A stretch of 64,000 bases of DNA from Saccharothrix sp. HUAS TT1 (GTDB lineage: Bacteria; Actinomycetota; Actinomycetes; Mycobacteriales; Pseudonocardiaceae). A model generated the notes under the pieces. That model was not told where the DNA came from. It worked only from the letters and a program-made list of their open reading frames with translations, and did not search any database. The stretch is taken from contig NZ_CP160453.1 in the NCBI RefSeq assembly GCF_040744945.1, forward strand, positions 3,038,001-3,102,000, in the 5' to 3' direction. Shown here piece after piece: positions 1 to 10,307 of the stretch. Every line of letters starts with the position of its first letter. The stretch's first letter is position 1. The translations under genes were made by a program, and so were the position numbers.

Positions 1-301
1 CGCAGCTGCCGAAGGTGGGCGAGCGCTTCCTGGGCACCGTGGTGAAGACCGCGGCGTTCGGCGCGTTCGTGTCCCTGCTCCCGGGCAAGGACGGCCTGAT
101 CCACATCTCCAAGCTGGGCAACGGCAAGCGCATCGCCAAGGTGGAGGACGTCGTCAAGGTCGGCGACAAGCTCCAGGTCGAGATCGCCGACATCGACCAG
201 CGCGGCAAGATCAGCCTGGTCCTGGTCAACGAGGACGCGGAGGCGGCCCCGGCCGCCGACAACCCCGCCCAGGACGCCGCACCCGCCGAGGCCCCGGCGC
301 A

Positions 302-305
<4 letters not shown>
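1..305 (+). CDS. pnp: Polyribonucleotide nucleotidyltransferase (PNPase/GpsI), C-terminal S1 domain, 5' truncated
   Basis: The window opens inside this gene; the frame is open from base 3 and ends at TGA 303-305. The visible ~100 residues form an S1 RNA-binding domain ([20 protein letters not shown], then LIHISKLG) followed by an Ala/Pro/Glu-rich tail typical of actinobacterial PNPase. PNPase is a 3'-5' phosphorolytic exoribonuclease that also adds 3' tails. Identification relies on the S1 sequence plus synteny: an M16 protease follows directly, as in mycobacterial gpsI-pepR-dapB. The GTG at 15 is internal, not a start. Confidence 0.9.
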
Positions 306-2463
<2,158 letters not shown>

Positions 2464-2479
2464 GCGGGTCCGCGCGCCG

Positions 2480-2935
2480 ATGAGGACCCGTGCCGTCGCG
2501 TTCCTGATCACCGCCGCGCTGGCGGTGTACTTCGTGCTGCTCGGCGGCCGGGCCGTGGTGCTGCTCGGCACCGGCGACCCGGTCGGCATCGGCCTCGGCG
2601 TCGGCGTGCTGCTGCTGCCGCTGATCGGCGCGTGGATCGCGTGGACGAACCTGCGGTTCGGCTTCACCACCGAGCGGATGGCGCGGCAGCTCGACGCCGA
2701 GGGCGGTCTCCTCGACACGTCCGGCCTGCCGCGCCGCCCGTCCGGCCGGGTGGACCGGGAGGCCGCCGACGCGTGGTTCGAGGAGCGCTCGGTCGACGTC
2801 CGGGCCCGGCCGGACGACTGGCGGACATGGTTCCTGCTCGCCCAGGCGTACGACCTGGCCGGTGACCGCGGCCGGGCGCGGGAGACGATGCGGAAAGCGA
2901 TCGAGCTATTCCAGTCGCCGACGAATCGGGTGTGA
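2480..2935 (+). CDS. Small membrane protein with TPR-like C-terminus
   Basis: 151 residues. Two hydrophobic segments (about 5-28 and 36-58) are followed by a soluble domain with a TPR-like stretch (DDWRTWFLLAQAYDLAGDRG, then ARETMRKAIELF). ATG 2480 lies 16 nt after dapB, so it is probably the last gene of that operon. Homologues with this layout are common next to dapB in actinobacteria, without an assigned function as far as I know. Inference: membrane-anchored scaffold or accessory protein. Confidence 0.8.
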   Translation: MRTRAVAFLITAALAVYFVLLGGRAVVLLGTGDPVGIGLGVGVLLLPLIGAWIAWTNLRFGFTTERMARQLDAEGGLLDTSGLPRRPSGRVDREAADAWFEERSVDVRARPDDWRTWFLLAQAYDLAGDRGRARETMRKAIELFQSPTNRV

Positions 2936-2982
2936 GTCACCCGGGTGAGACGTGATTCATTCGGTCTTAACGTTCTCTTGCC

Positions 2983-3011
2983 TTGGATTCGTCGGCCGTG
3001 GTCGCTACTCT
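2983..3011 (+). promoter_or_regulatory. Predicted promoter giving a leaderless transcript
   Basis: -35 TTGGAT (2983-2988), 17-bp spacer, -10 TACTCT (3006-3011). The hexamer ends 7 nt before GTG 3019, so transcription would start at or next to the start codon. The surrounding DNA (2950-3000) is visibly richer in A/T than the flanking genes. Confidence 0.5.
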
Positions 3012-3018
3012 GAGTGAC

Positions 3019-3105
3019 GTGACCAAGACCTGCGAAAACCTCCGGCTGACCGTCGCCTGCGTCGTCGTCACGATCGCGCTGGGTATCGCGCTCACCTTCG
3101 GCTGA
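3019..3105 (+). CDS. Putative 28-residue hydrophobic peptide
   Basis: GTG start, TGA at 3103-3105. The short polar N-terminus MTKTCENLR is followed by one predicted membrane span (LTVACVVVTIALGIALTFG). Support comes mainly from the well-spaced promoter at 2983-3011 that would yield a leaderless mRNA. There is no ribosome binding site. It could be a single-pass membrane microprotein or a chance reading frame in the leader of the CBM2 gene. Confidence 0.35.
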   Translation: MTKTCENLRLTVACVVVTIALGIALTFG

Positions 3106-3162
3106 TCGGGCGACTTCCTGGGGAAGAATCAGGCGAACCGCCGCACGTCCCCGGGAGTAGCC

Positions 3163-3954
3163 ATGCACCTCGCTCGGATCGCCCGCGCGGTCCTCGCCGT
3201 CGCCGCGGTCCTGGTCGTGGGCGGCCTCGCCACCCCGGCCGCCCCGGCGCACGCGGCGCCCGGCTGCGCCGTCGACTACGCGGTCACCGACCAGTGGCGC
3301 GGCGGGTTCGGCGCGCGGGTCACCCTGACCAACCTCGGCGACCCGCTGTCGGGCTGGGCCCTGGAGTGGGCGTTCACCGCCGGGCAGCGGATCGGCTCCG
3401 AGACGTGGAACGGCGTGTTCAGCCAGACCGGCAGCGCCGTGCGGGTGCGGAGCGCCGACTACAACCGCGCGCTGGCCACGGGCCGGTCGGTGACGGTCGG
3501 CTTCAACGGCTCCTGGACGGGCAGCAACCCGGCGCCGGCGGCGTTCACCCTGAACGGCGTGCCGTGCACCGGCTCGGTCGTGACCGCCGGCACGACGAGC
3601 GACGCGACGACGCCGCCCTCCACGCCGCCGCTCACGACCGGGTCGTCCGCCGCGACGACCACGACCACACCCACGACCACCACCACCACCACGACCGCGT
3701 CCGCGCCCTCGTCCTCGTCGTCGGCCGTGAGCGAGCCCGCGGAGTCGTCGGCGTCCGAGACCATCGCCTGGCCGACGGCGTCGCAGAAGCCCGCGGTCGT
3801 GCTGTCCGCGGACGTGAGCCCCGACAGCGGGGTGGACGCGCTGCGCCTGGGCCTGGTGATCAGCCTGCTCGTGGCGGCCGTGGGCACCGCCGTCCTGCTC
3901 GTGGTGCGCCGGCACCTCGGACGGTCCGGCGACCGTCCCGGTGAGCGACCCTAG
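3163..3954 (+). CDS. Secreted CBM2 protein with C-terminal membrane anchor
   Basis: 263 residues. Signal peptide (about 1-32, ending APAHA), then a family 2 carbohydrate-binding module (about 34-135: CAVDYAVTDQWRGGFGARV, WALEWAF, WNGVF, GFNGSWTGSNPAPAAFTLNG, with the Cys34...Cys~133 pair). A Thr/Ser/Pro-rich linker (about 140-200) and a C-terminal membrane helix with basic tail (LVISLLVAAVGTAVLLVVRR) follow. No catalytic domain is present. CBM2 modules bind cellulose or xylan; here the module would be displayed on the cell surface. ATG 3163 follows GGGAG. Confidence 0.85.
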   Translation: MHLARIARAVLAVAAVLVVGGLATPAAPAHAAPGCAVDYAVTDQWRGGFGARVTLTNLGDPLSGWALEWAFTAGQRIGSETWNGVFSQTGSAVRVRSADYNRALATGRSVTVGFNGSWTGSNPAPAAFTLNGVPCTGSVVTAGTTSDATTPPSTPPLTTGSSAATTTTTPTTTTTTTTASAPSSSSSAVSEPAESSASETIAWPTASQKPAVVLSADVSPDSGVDALRLGLVISLLVAAVGTAVLLVVRRHLGRSGDRPGERP

Positions 3955-4014
3955 GGTCACACGACCGAGTGGTTCCGGGTGCGGCAAACCGTTCGGCCGG
4001 GTAGCCGGAGGGGC

Positions 4015-4392
4015 ATGGATCGTTCAGCGGTAGACCGACTGCTCGACTGCGACGTGCTCGACCGGCACGGCCGGCCCATCGGACCGGTCGCGGAGCTGTG
4101 GCTGGCCGGTGGCCGGCCGCTGTGGGCGTCGGTCCGCAGAGACGGCGGGACCACGCTCGTGCCGATCCGGGGCGGCCAGGTGCGCGACCGGAGGCTGGTG
4201 GTGCCGGTGGAGGAGCGCGAGGTGCGCGACGCGCCGCGGGTCGGCGACCGGGACCTGTCCGAGGCCGAGCAGGCCGAGCTGCACGACCACTACGGGTTGC
4301 GGCTGCCGGAGCAGCGCCTGGTGCGCCACCAGCCCGCCGGCGTCAGTGCACCCAGCCGGCAACGGCGGCGGGCGACGCGGCCAGCACGCTGA
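4015..4392 (+). CDS. PRC-barrel domain protein
   Basis: 125 residues from ATG 4015, chosen because CCGGAGG sits just upstream; an earlier GTG at 3979 lacks support. LLDCDVLDRHGRPIGPVAEL, then LVPIRG, match a PRC-barrel, a small beta-barrel found in RNA-maturation and photosynthetic assembly proteins and often free-standing in actinobacteria. A C-terminal acidic helix is followed by a basic tail. The last ~50 bp overlap the 3' end of the convergent gene on the other strand. Specific role unknown. Confidence 0.75.
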   Translation: MDRSAVDRLLDCDVLDRHGRPIGPVAELWLAGGRPLWASVRRDGGTTLVPIRGGQVRDRRLVVPVEEREVRDAPRVGDRDLSEAEQAELHDHYGLRLPEQRLVRHQPAGVSAPSRQRRRATRPAR

Positions 4393-4840
4393 ACCGGGCG
4401 AACCGGCCGACCACACCGGTCGACACGAACAGCCAGGACGACATGCCGGCCAGGCCCGCCAGCACGGTGGTGAACATGAACGGCGGCAGGCCGACGACCG
4501 AGCTGACCGCGTGCGTGCCGAACATCCAGTGCGGGTGCCGGTGGCAGCGCACGCGCACCCACTCCAGGCGCGCCTTCCACTTCTGCCGCCGCGGCGACAG
4601 CGCCTTCTCCCCCTTCTCCTCGCGCTTGAGGAACGCGGGCAGGTGCAACGTGCCGCGCGCGGCCAGGAAGTAGAACATCTTGCCCAGGACCTGGCCCAGG
4701 GCGACCGCGAGCCCGATCCACCACCAAGAGATGCCGGGTTGCTGGGTCACCAGTCCGACGACGAAGATCTCGATGCTGATCAGGGGTAACAGCGCGGAGC
4801 CGAAAGCGATCCCGAACGTGAGGCACAGCCACCCAATCAC
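4343..4840 (-). CDS. YqaA/VTT (DedA-related) family membrane protein
   Basis: 165 residues with about four hydrophobic segments. The N-terminal block FGSALLPLISIEIFVVGLV, then GLAVALGQVLGKMFYFLAARG, and the later THAVSSVVGLPPFMFTTVLAG resemble the VTT fold of YqaA-type SNARE-associated proteins. GTG start 4840 is preceded by TAGCCT (4848-4853) at a 7-nt distance, the leaderless pattern. Likely an integral inner-membrane protein in lipid or membrane homeostasis; substrate unknown. Confidence 0.75.
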   Translation of the reverse strand: MIGWLCLTFGIAFGSALLPLISIEIFVVGLVTQQPGISWWWIGLAVALGQVLGKMFYFLAARGTLHLPAFLKREEKGEKALSPRRQKWKARLEWVRVRCHRHPHWMFGTHAVSSVVGLPPFMFTTVLAGLAGMSSWLFVSTGVVGRFARFSVLAASPAAVAGWVH

Positions 4841-4850
4841 CCGGTCGAGG

Positions 4851-5414
4851 CTACCTGTGGGGTGACGGCGTGAGCAGTAGGGACAGCCCCCCGGAAACCC
4901 TGATCTCGCGCAGCGGCCGCCCGCCCGCGTCCAGGGTCCGGACCGTGCCGTCGGCCTCCCAGTCGGCCTTGCCGTAGAAGCCGGTCGACGCCTTGTCCGC
5001 CTCCGGCACCCACGCCACGCCCCTGGTCGCGCCCGCTTCGCGCAGGTGGCGGGCCGCCGTGCCGAGCAGCCTGCCGCCGTGCCCGCGCCGTCCCCAGCGC
5101 GGTTCCACGAGCACGCTCACCAACGCCGTCGTGGCGGCGTCCTCGGGCAGCGAGCCGTCCGCGTGCGCGACTTCTCCTCCGGGCGCGATGCCCGCGACGC
5201 AGAACCCGACCGTCCAGGCGCCTTCGGTGGCGACGAAGACCTGCCCGCGCGCGACCGCCTCGGCCCACGCGGGCGCGGTGTCGTCCACGTCGAGGGCTTC
5301 CAGGACCTCGGCGGGCACGAGTTCCCGGTAGGCGGTTCGCCAGGTGTCTCGGTGGATGCGGGCGATCTCCGCCACGTCGTCGGGCTGCGCGGTGCGCGTG
5401 GTGGCGTCGGCCAT
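4851..5414 (-). CDS. GNAT family N-acetyltransferase
   Basis: 187 residues. GNAT motif B/A region VSVLVEPRWGRRGHGGRLLG provides the acetyl-CoA pyrophosphate loop (R-x-x-G-x-G/A type), followed by AGATRGVAWV and a FYGKADWEADG beta-bulge segment. The N-terminus IARIHRDTWRTAYRELVP is typical of small-molecule GNATs. ATG 5414 follows TAGGGT (5421-5426) by 6 nt, so the transcript is probably leaderless. Acceptor substrate cannot be read from sequence. Confidence 0.88.
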   Translation of the reverse strand: MADATTRTAQPDDVAEIARIHRDTWRTAYRELVPAEVLEALDVDDTAPAWAEAVARGQVFVATEGAWTVGFCVAGIAPGGEVAHADGSLPEDAATTALVSVLVEPRWGRRGHGGRLLGTAARHLREAGATRGVAWVPEADKASTGFYGKADWEADGTVRTLDAGGRPLREIRVSGGLSLLLTPSPHR

Positions 5415-5522
5415 GCGGGCACCCTAGCGGCCGGTCGGGGAGCGGGGCCGCCGGCCACCGGGGTTCCGGCCCGACCCGGCGGACTCCCGAGGTGGTGGCC
5501 GAAAACCGCGTGATTCGCGGCC

Positions 5523-6407
5523 GTGCGGCATGAAAGCGTCAGCGACGTGCGTTGGGCAGCGTTGGTCGTCGTGTACGTGGTCTGGGGTTCGACCTACCTG
5601 GCCATCAGGTTCACCATCGAGTCGATGCCGCCGCTGTTGTCGGCGGGGAGCAGGTTCCTGGTCGCGGGCGCGGTGCTGGCGCTGCTGGTGGCGTGGCGCG
5701 GCGGGCTGCGGATGACGCGGCGGCAGTTCGGGTCGGCGGTGCTGCTGGGGCTGCTGCTGCCCGCCTGGGGCAACGGGCTGGTGGTGCTGGCGCAGCAGTC
5801 GGTGGCGTCCGGGCTGGCGGCGCTGCTGGTGGCCGCCGTGCCGCTGTACGTGGTGCTGATGCGGCGGTTCACCGGCGAGCGCCCGCACCGGGTGACGTAC
5901 GCGGGCGTGGCGATCGGGCTGGTCGGGCTGGCCGTGCTGCTGCTCGAAGACGTCGGCGAGTCGACGTGGTGGGGACCGTGGGTGGTGCTGCTGGCGGCGT
6001 TCGGGTGGGCGCTGGGCTCGTTCCTGAGCAGTCGGCTGGACACGCCCGCGAACCCGTTCGCGCTGTCGGCGGTGGAGATGCTGGCGGGCGGCGCGGCGCT
6101 GGCGGTGGTGGGGCTGGTCGTCGGCGAACGGGTGTCGTTCGGCACGATCACGACGTCGTCGTGGGTGGCGTGGTGGTACCTGGTGGTGTTCGGGTCGCTG
6201 CTGGCGTTCAGCTCGTACGTCTACGTGCTGGGGCAGCTGCCGGTGTCGACGGTGGCGACCTACGCGTACGTGAACCCGGTGATCGCGGTGGTGCTCGGCG
6301 TGTGGCTGGCGGACGAGCGGTTCGGGCCGTTCCAGCTGCTCGGCGGGCTGCTGGTGGTCGCGGCGGTGGGGCTGGTGGTCCGCGCCGAGCGGGATCGTCG
6401 TACCTGA
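5523..6407 (+). CDS. EamA/DMT family transporter
   Basis: 294 residues, about ten membrane segments in two EamA repeats. The first repeat begins VVYVVWGSTYLAIRFTIESM, the second near WGPWVVLLAAFGWALGSF and ends with ATYAYVNPVIAVVLGVWLADE. The drug/metabolite exporter superfamily moves amino acids, metabolites or drugs by proton antiport. GTG 5523 is used; a second GTG six codons later also fits the family. It is divergent from the GNAT gene across ~110 bp. Confidence 0.88.
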   Translation: MRHESVSDVRWAALVVVYVVWGSTYLAIRFTIESMPPLLSAGSRFLVAGAVLALLVAWRGGLRMTRRQFGSAVLLGLLLPAWGNGLVVLAQQSVASGLAALLVAAVPLYVVLMRRFTGERPHRVTYAGVAIGLVGLAVLLLEDVGESTWWGPWVVLLAAFGWALGSFLSSRLDTPANPFALSAVEMLAGGAALAVVGLVVGERVSFGTITTSSWVAWWYLVVFGSLLAFSSYVYVLGQLPVSTVATYAYVNPVIAVVLGVWLADERFGPFQLLGGLLVVAAVGLVVRAERDRRT

Positions 6408-6423
6408 GTGGGAGTATCCACCC

Positions 6424-7644
6424 GTGCAGAAGATGAGCGCAGACGTCGCCCGGCGCATCGCCTTGGGCGCACAGGGTTTCGCCGACCCGAGACCGGGCTC
6501 CGAGCCCACCAGGCGGCACCTGCAGAAGGTGCTGTCCCGGATCGGGCTGCTGCAGCTGGACTCGGTGAACGTGGCCGTCCGCGCGCACTACATGCCGCTG
6601 TTCAGCAGGCTCGGGTCGTACGCGCCCTCGTTGGTGGACGAGGCGGCGTGGTCGCACAGCGCCCGCAGGCCGCGGCTGCTGGTGGAGTACTGGGCGCACG
6701 AGGCGAGCCTGGTGCCGGTGCGGGACTGGCCGCTGCTGCACTCCGGGGCCAAGCGCCAGGGCTGGTGGAAGGGGTACACGGCGGTCGCCGAGGGCTCGCC
6801 GCAGCTCGTCGAGGACATCCTGGCGGTGGTGGAGGAGCTGGGGCCGGTCGGCGCGGGCGCGATCGAGCGGGCGCTGGCCGGTGGCGGGCCGCGGGCCAAG
6901 GACCACTGGGGCTGGAACTGGTCCGAGGTCAAGAAGGTGTGCGAGTACCTGTTCGGCGAGGGCGTGCTGACCACCGGGTCGCGGCGCGGCTTCGAGCGGC
7001 TGTACGACCTGGCCGAGCGCGTGCTGCCGCCCGAGGTGCTGGCCAGGCGGTCGGCGGTGTCGGCGGAGGAGGGTTCGCGGGAGCTGGTGGCGCGGGCGGC
7101 GGCGGCCCTGGGGGTGGCGACCGAGCCGGACCTGCGCGACTACTACCGGCTCCAGCCCGCGCGCAGCCGGCAGGCGGTGGCGGAGCTGGTCGAGGCCGGT
7201 GTGCTGGAGCCGGTGGAGGTGCGGGGCTGGGGCGCGCCCGCGTACCGGCACGTCGAGGCGCGCGTGCCGCGCCGGATCACCGGGCGGGCGCTGCTGTGCC
7301 CGTTCGACCCGCTGATCTGGGAGCGGGCCCGGACCGAGCGGATCTTCGGCTTCTTCTACCGGATCGAGATCTACGTGCCCGCGCCGAAGCGGGTGCACGG
7401 GTACTACGTCTTCCCGTTCCTGCTGGACGGCGAGCTGGTGGGGCGGGTCGACCTGAAGGCGGACCGGGCGGCGGGCGTGCTGCGGGTGCAGGCGGCGTAC
7501 TCGGAGCCGACGGCGGACGTCGGCCGGGTCGCGGTCGAGCTGGCCGCCGAGCTGCGGCACATGGCCGACTGGCTGGAGCTGGACGACGTGGAAGTGGCGC
7601 CCAAGGGCGATCTCGCGCCGGCGTTGAAGCTGGTGGTGCGATGA
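6424..7644 (+). CDS. Winged-helix DNA glycosylase, YcaQ/AlkZ family
   Basis: 406 residues of tandem winged-helix type. The characteristic catalytic strand IGLLQLDSVNV (QxD motif, about residues 40-50) and AFxRLGSY are present, as is the terminal FDPLIWERART block. Family members unhook interstrand cross-links or cleave bulky N-alkyl lesions (established for E. coli YcaQ and Streptomyces AlkZ). GTG 6424 is preceded by GGGAG; ATG 6433 is an alternative. The gene starts 17 nt after the DMT gene and may share its transcript. Confidence 0.9.
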   Translation: MQKMSADVARRIALGAQGFADPRPGSEPTRRHLQKVLSRIGLLQLDSVNVAVRAHYMPLFSRLGSYAPSLVDEAAWSHSARRPRLLVEYWAHEASLVPVRDWPLLHSGAKRQGWWKGYTAVAEGSPQLVEDILAVVEELGPVGAGAIERALAGGGPRAKDHWGWNWSEVKKVCEYLFGEGVLTTGSRRGFERLYDLAERVLPPEVLARRSAVSAEEGSRELVARAAAALGVATEPDLRDYYRLQPARSRQAVAELVEAGVLEPVEVRGWGAPAYRHVEARVPRRITGRALLCPFDPLIWERARTERIFGFFYRIEIYVPAPKRVHGYYVFPFLLDGELVGRVDLKADRAAGVLRVQAAYSEPTADVGRVAVELAAELRHMADWLELDDVEVAPKGDLAPALKLVVR

Positions 7645-7649
7645 ATGAA

Positions 7650-7693
7650 TGACAGATGTTGAAATCTGTCAGCCCAATGGTCATAGTGGAGTC
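7650..7693 (+). promoter_or_regulatory. Promoter with palindromic operator upstream of the aldo-keto reductase
   Basis: A perfect inverted repeat TGACAGAT (7650-7657), 6-nt spacer, ATCTGTCA (7664-7671) overlaps a -35 TTGAAA (7659-7664). A 17-bp spacer leads to -10 CATAGT (7682-7687), six nt before ATG 7694. A repressor bound here would occlude the -35. The TetR gene at 8755 in the same operon is the obvious candidate. Confidence 0.6.
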
Positions 7694-8707
7694 ATGACGA
7701 ACTCCACTGACCGCGGGCTGCCCCGCCGCGCCCTCGGCGCGACCGGACCACGGGTGTCGGCGCTCGGGCTGGGCTGCATGGGCATGTCCGATCTGTACGG
7801 CCCGGCCGACGAGGCCGAGGGCGTGGCCACCGTCCACGCCGCTGTCGACGCGGGCGTGACGCTGCTGGACACCGGCGACTTCTACGGCATGGGGCACAAC
7901 GAGCTGCTGATCCGGCAGGCCCTGCGCGACCGCAACCGCGACGACGTGGCGATCAGCGTCAAGTTCGGCGCGCTGCGCGACGCGGACGGCGGCTGGCACG
8001 GCAGCGACGGCCGCCCCGAGGCCGTGCGCAACTTCCTCGCCTACACGCTGCGCCGGCTGGGCGCCGACCACGTCGACGTCTACCGCCCCGCCCGCCTCGA
8101 CCCCGCCGTGCCGATCGAGGAGACCGTCGGCGCGATCAAGGAGCAGGTCGAGAAGGGCCACGTGCGGCACATCGGCCTGTCCGAGGTGGGCGCGGACACG
8201 CTGCGCCGGGCGCACGCCGTCCACCCGATCGTCGACCTCCAGATCGAGTACTCGCTGGTCTCGCGCGGCATCGAGGAGTCGATCCTGCCGACCGCCCGCG
8301 AGCTGGGCGTCGCGATCACCGCGTACGGCGTGCTGTCCCGCGGCCTGCTCTCGGGCCACTGGACCGCGACCAAGGGGCCGCAGGACTTCCGCGCCGTCTC
8401 GCCGCGCTTCCAGGGCGACAACCTGTCGCACAACCTCTCGCTGGTGGAGGGCCTGCGCGCGGTGGCCGAGGCCAAGGGCGTCACGGTCGCCCAGCTGGCC
8501 ATCGCGTGGGTCTTGGCGCAGGGCGACGACATCGTGCCGCTGGTGGGCGCGCGCCGCCGTGACCGGCTGGCCGAGGCGCTGGGCGCGCTGGACGTCGTGC
8601 TGACCGAGGACGAGCTGGCCCGGATCGAGGCCGCCGTGCCCGCCGGCGCCGTCGCCGGTGAGCGCTACGCGCCGGCCCTGATGGCGCACCTGGACAGCGA
8701 GCGCTGA
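7694..8707 (+). CDS. Aldo-keto reductase
   Basis: 337-residue (beta/alpha)8 NADPH-dependent oxidoreductase. Catalytic Asp and Tyr lie in LLDTGDFYGMG, Lys in AISVKFG; the cofactor loop is near VPLVGARRRDRLAEALGAL. The usual catalytic His position reads DVYRPARLDP, that is, Ala/Arg in place of Gln-x-His, a variation seen in this AKR subgroup. ATG 7694 is chosen because the promoter at 7659-7687 ends just before it; the longer frame from 7649 would start inside the operator. Followed by tetR, which suggests induced detoxification or metabolism of a carbonyl compound. Confidence 0.88.
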   Translation: MTNSTDRGLPRRALGATGPRVSALGLGCMGMSDLYGPADEAEGVATVHAAVDAGVTLLDTGDFYGMGHNELLIRQALRDRNRDDVAISVKFGALRDADGGWHGSDGRPEAVRNFLAYTLRRLGADHVDVYRPARLDPAVPIEETVGAIKEQVEKGHVRHIGLSEVGADTLRRAHAVHPIVDLQIEYSLVSRGIEESILPTARELGVAITAYGVLSRGLLSGHWTATKGPQDFRAVSPRFQGDNLSHNLSLVEGLRAVAEAKGVTVAQLAIAWVLAQGDDIVPLVGARRRDRLAEALGALDVVLTEDELARIEAAVPAGAVAGERYAPALMAHLDSER

Positions 8708-8754
8708 TCGCGCACAATCAGCACACCGTTCCGCGATCCGCAGGGAGTTCCACC

Positions 8755-9339
8755 GTGGCCGAAGCACTGACCGCCGAGGTCATCCTCAGCACGACCGAGG
8801 ACGTCCTCCGCCGCTTCGGCCCGGCCAAGGCGACGGTCGTGGACGTGGCCCGCGCCCTGGGCGTGAGCCACGGCAGCGTGTACCGCCACTTCCCGACCAA
8901 GGCGGCGCTGCGCGAGGCGGTCACGCAGCGCTGGCTCGACCGCGCGCACGCGGGCCTGTCCGACATCGCCACCGCCGGCGCCCCGGCGCCGCAGCGCCTG
9001 CGGGACTGGCTGGCCGCGCTGTTCCAGGCCAAGCGGGCGAAGGCCCTGGGCGACCCGGAGCTGTTCGCCACGTTCACCGTCCTGGTGCGGGAGAACAGCG
9101 CGGTCGTGGCCGCGCACATCGCGCACCTGGTCGACGACCTGACCAGGATCGTCGCCGACGGCGTGGGTTCGGGGGACTTCACCACCCCGGACCCCGCCGC
9201 GAGCGCCAGGGCGGTCTTCCACGCCACCGCCCTGTTCCACGACCCGGCGCACGCCGACGAGTGGTCCTCCCCGGACACCGACGCCGCGTTCGAAGCCGTC
9301 GTGTCGTTGGTGGTGGCGGGGCTGCGGTCCGGGAGGTGA
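8755..9339 (+). CDS. TetR/AcrR family transcriptional regulator
   Basis: 194 residues. N-terminal HTH about residues 26-47 (ATVVDVARALGVSHGSVYRHF), the TetR recognition signature, then an all-helical ligand domain. GTG 8755 is preceded by CAGGGAG. It lies 47 nt downstream of the aldo-keto reductase on the same strand and probably represses the operon through the palindrome at 7650-7671 (inference). A strong terminator follows. Confidence 0.9.
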   Translation: MAEALTAEVILSTTEDVLRRFGPAKATVVDVARALGVSHGSVYRHFPTKAALREAVTQRWLDRAHAGLSDIATAGAPAPQRLRDWLAALFQAKRAKALGDPELFATFTVLVRENSAVVAAHIAHLVDDLTRIVADGVGSGDFTTPDPAASARAVFHATALFHDPAHADEWSSPDTDAAFEAVVSLVVAGLRSGR

Positions 9340-9369
9340 CGGAGGGCCGGCGGTTGCTCGGATGAGCGA

Positions 9370-9404
9370 CTGCGGCGTGCGCATCGGGGGTGCGCACGCC
9401 GCAG
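9370..9404. terminator. Bidirectional intrinsic-type hairpin
   Basis: Perfect 14-bp stem (9370-9383 with 9391-9404) and 7-nt loop, placed between the converging tetR and DUF4097 genes. No clear U-run, as is common in this GC range. Confidence 0.7.
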
Positions 9405-9410
9405 CGGGGC

Positions 9411-10298
9411 TCAGGACGTGGTGGCGGTGGTCACCAGGGCGGTGCCGCTGCCCGTCCGGCCGGTGATGGACAGGGCCGGCTCGTCGGCCGGCGGGGTGTC
9501 GGAGACCGCCAGCTCGCTGCGCGCCGAGCCCGAGTTGGACACCAGGTCGACCTGGGCCGTCACGCCGGGGCGCACGCCGACGCGGATGTCGCCCGAGCCG
9601 GTGCCCATGTGGATCTCGCCGGCCGCCGCGTCGGCGATCGTGACGTCGCCGCCGCCGGTGCGCACCTGCACGTCGTCCTGCACGGCGCCCAGCCAGACGT
9701 CGCCGGTGCCGGTGTTCAGCACGGAGTTGCCGCCGACCGACGACACCTCGATGTCGCCGCTGCCGGTCTTGGCCCGCAGCCCGCCCAGCATCGGCCCCAG
9801 CCGCAGCTTGCCCGAGCCCGAGTTGACCTGCGACGCCGCGTCCGCGCGGTCCGCCGTCACGTCACCGGTGCCGGTCTGGATCTCCAGCCGACCCGCCGCG
9901 CCGGTCACCGTCACGTCCGCCGAACCGGCCTTGGCGATCACGTGCGAGCCGATCGGCGCGCGCACGGTCACCCGCAGCGGCACGGCGCGCAGCGGCAGGG
10001 CCTTGGACGAGTGCACCTTCACCCGCGTGCCGGACAGCTCCAGCCGCGCGTCCCGCACCGCCTCCGACGGGCCCGCCGGCTGACCCGGCACGCTGCCGAA
10101 CTGGGTGTTCGCCCAGTTCAACAGCCCCGACAGCGCGGTCGTCCAGGACTCTCCCGGCGCCGGGTCGTGCTCCACGTCCACGTGCACGCCCGGTTCGTCC
10201 ACCAGGTGCACGCGCACCCGCCCGGCGGTCACGGCCACCTCCAGCTCGGCGACTCCCTCGACCTCGAAGCTCTGCCGGCGCACGATTTCCGATTCCAC
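9411..10298 (-). CDS. DUF4097 family beta-helical protein
   Basis: 295 residues. Repeating short beta motifs such as GSADVTVTGAAGRLEIQTGT, SGSGKLRLGP, KTGSGDIEVSSVGG and GTGSGDIRVG are the DUF4097 (putative adhesin) right-handed beta pattern. No signal peptide or membrane segment, so it is probably cytoplasmic. GTG 10298 has AGGGGG upstream. It lies 9 nt after the RHH gene, so the pair is co-transcribed; this pair arrangement recurs in actinobacteria. Function unknown. Confidence 0.8.
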   Translation of the reverse strand: MESEIVRRQSFEVEGVAELEVAVTAGRVRVHLVDEPGVHVDVEHDPAPGESWTTALSGLLNWANTQFGSVPGQPAGPSEAVRDARLELSGTRVKVHSSKALPLRAVPLRVTVRAPIGSHVIAKAGSADVTVTGAAGRLEIQTGTGDVTADRADAASQVNSGSGKLRLGPMLGGLRAKTGSGDIEVSSVGGNSVLNTGTGDVWLGAVQDDVQVRTGGGDVTIADAAAGEIHMGTGSGDIRVGVRPGVTAQVDLVSNSGSARSELAVSDTPPADEPALSITGRTGSGTALVTTATTS

Positions 10299-10307
10299 GA
10301 TTCCCCC

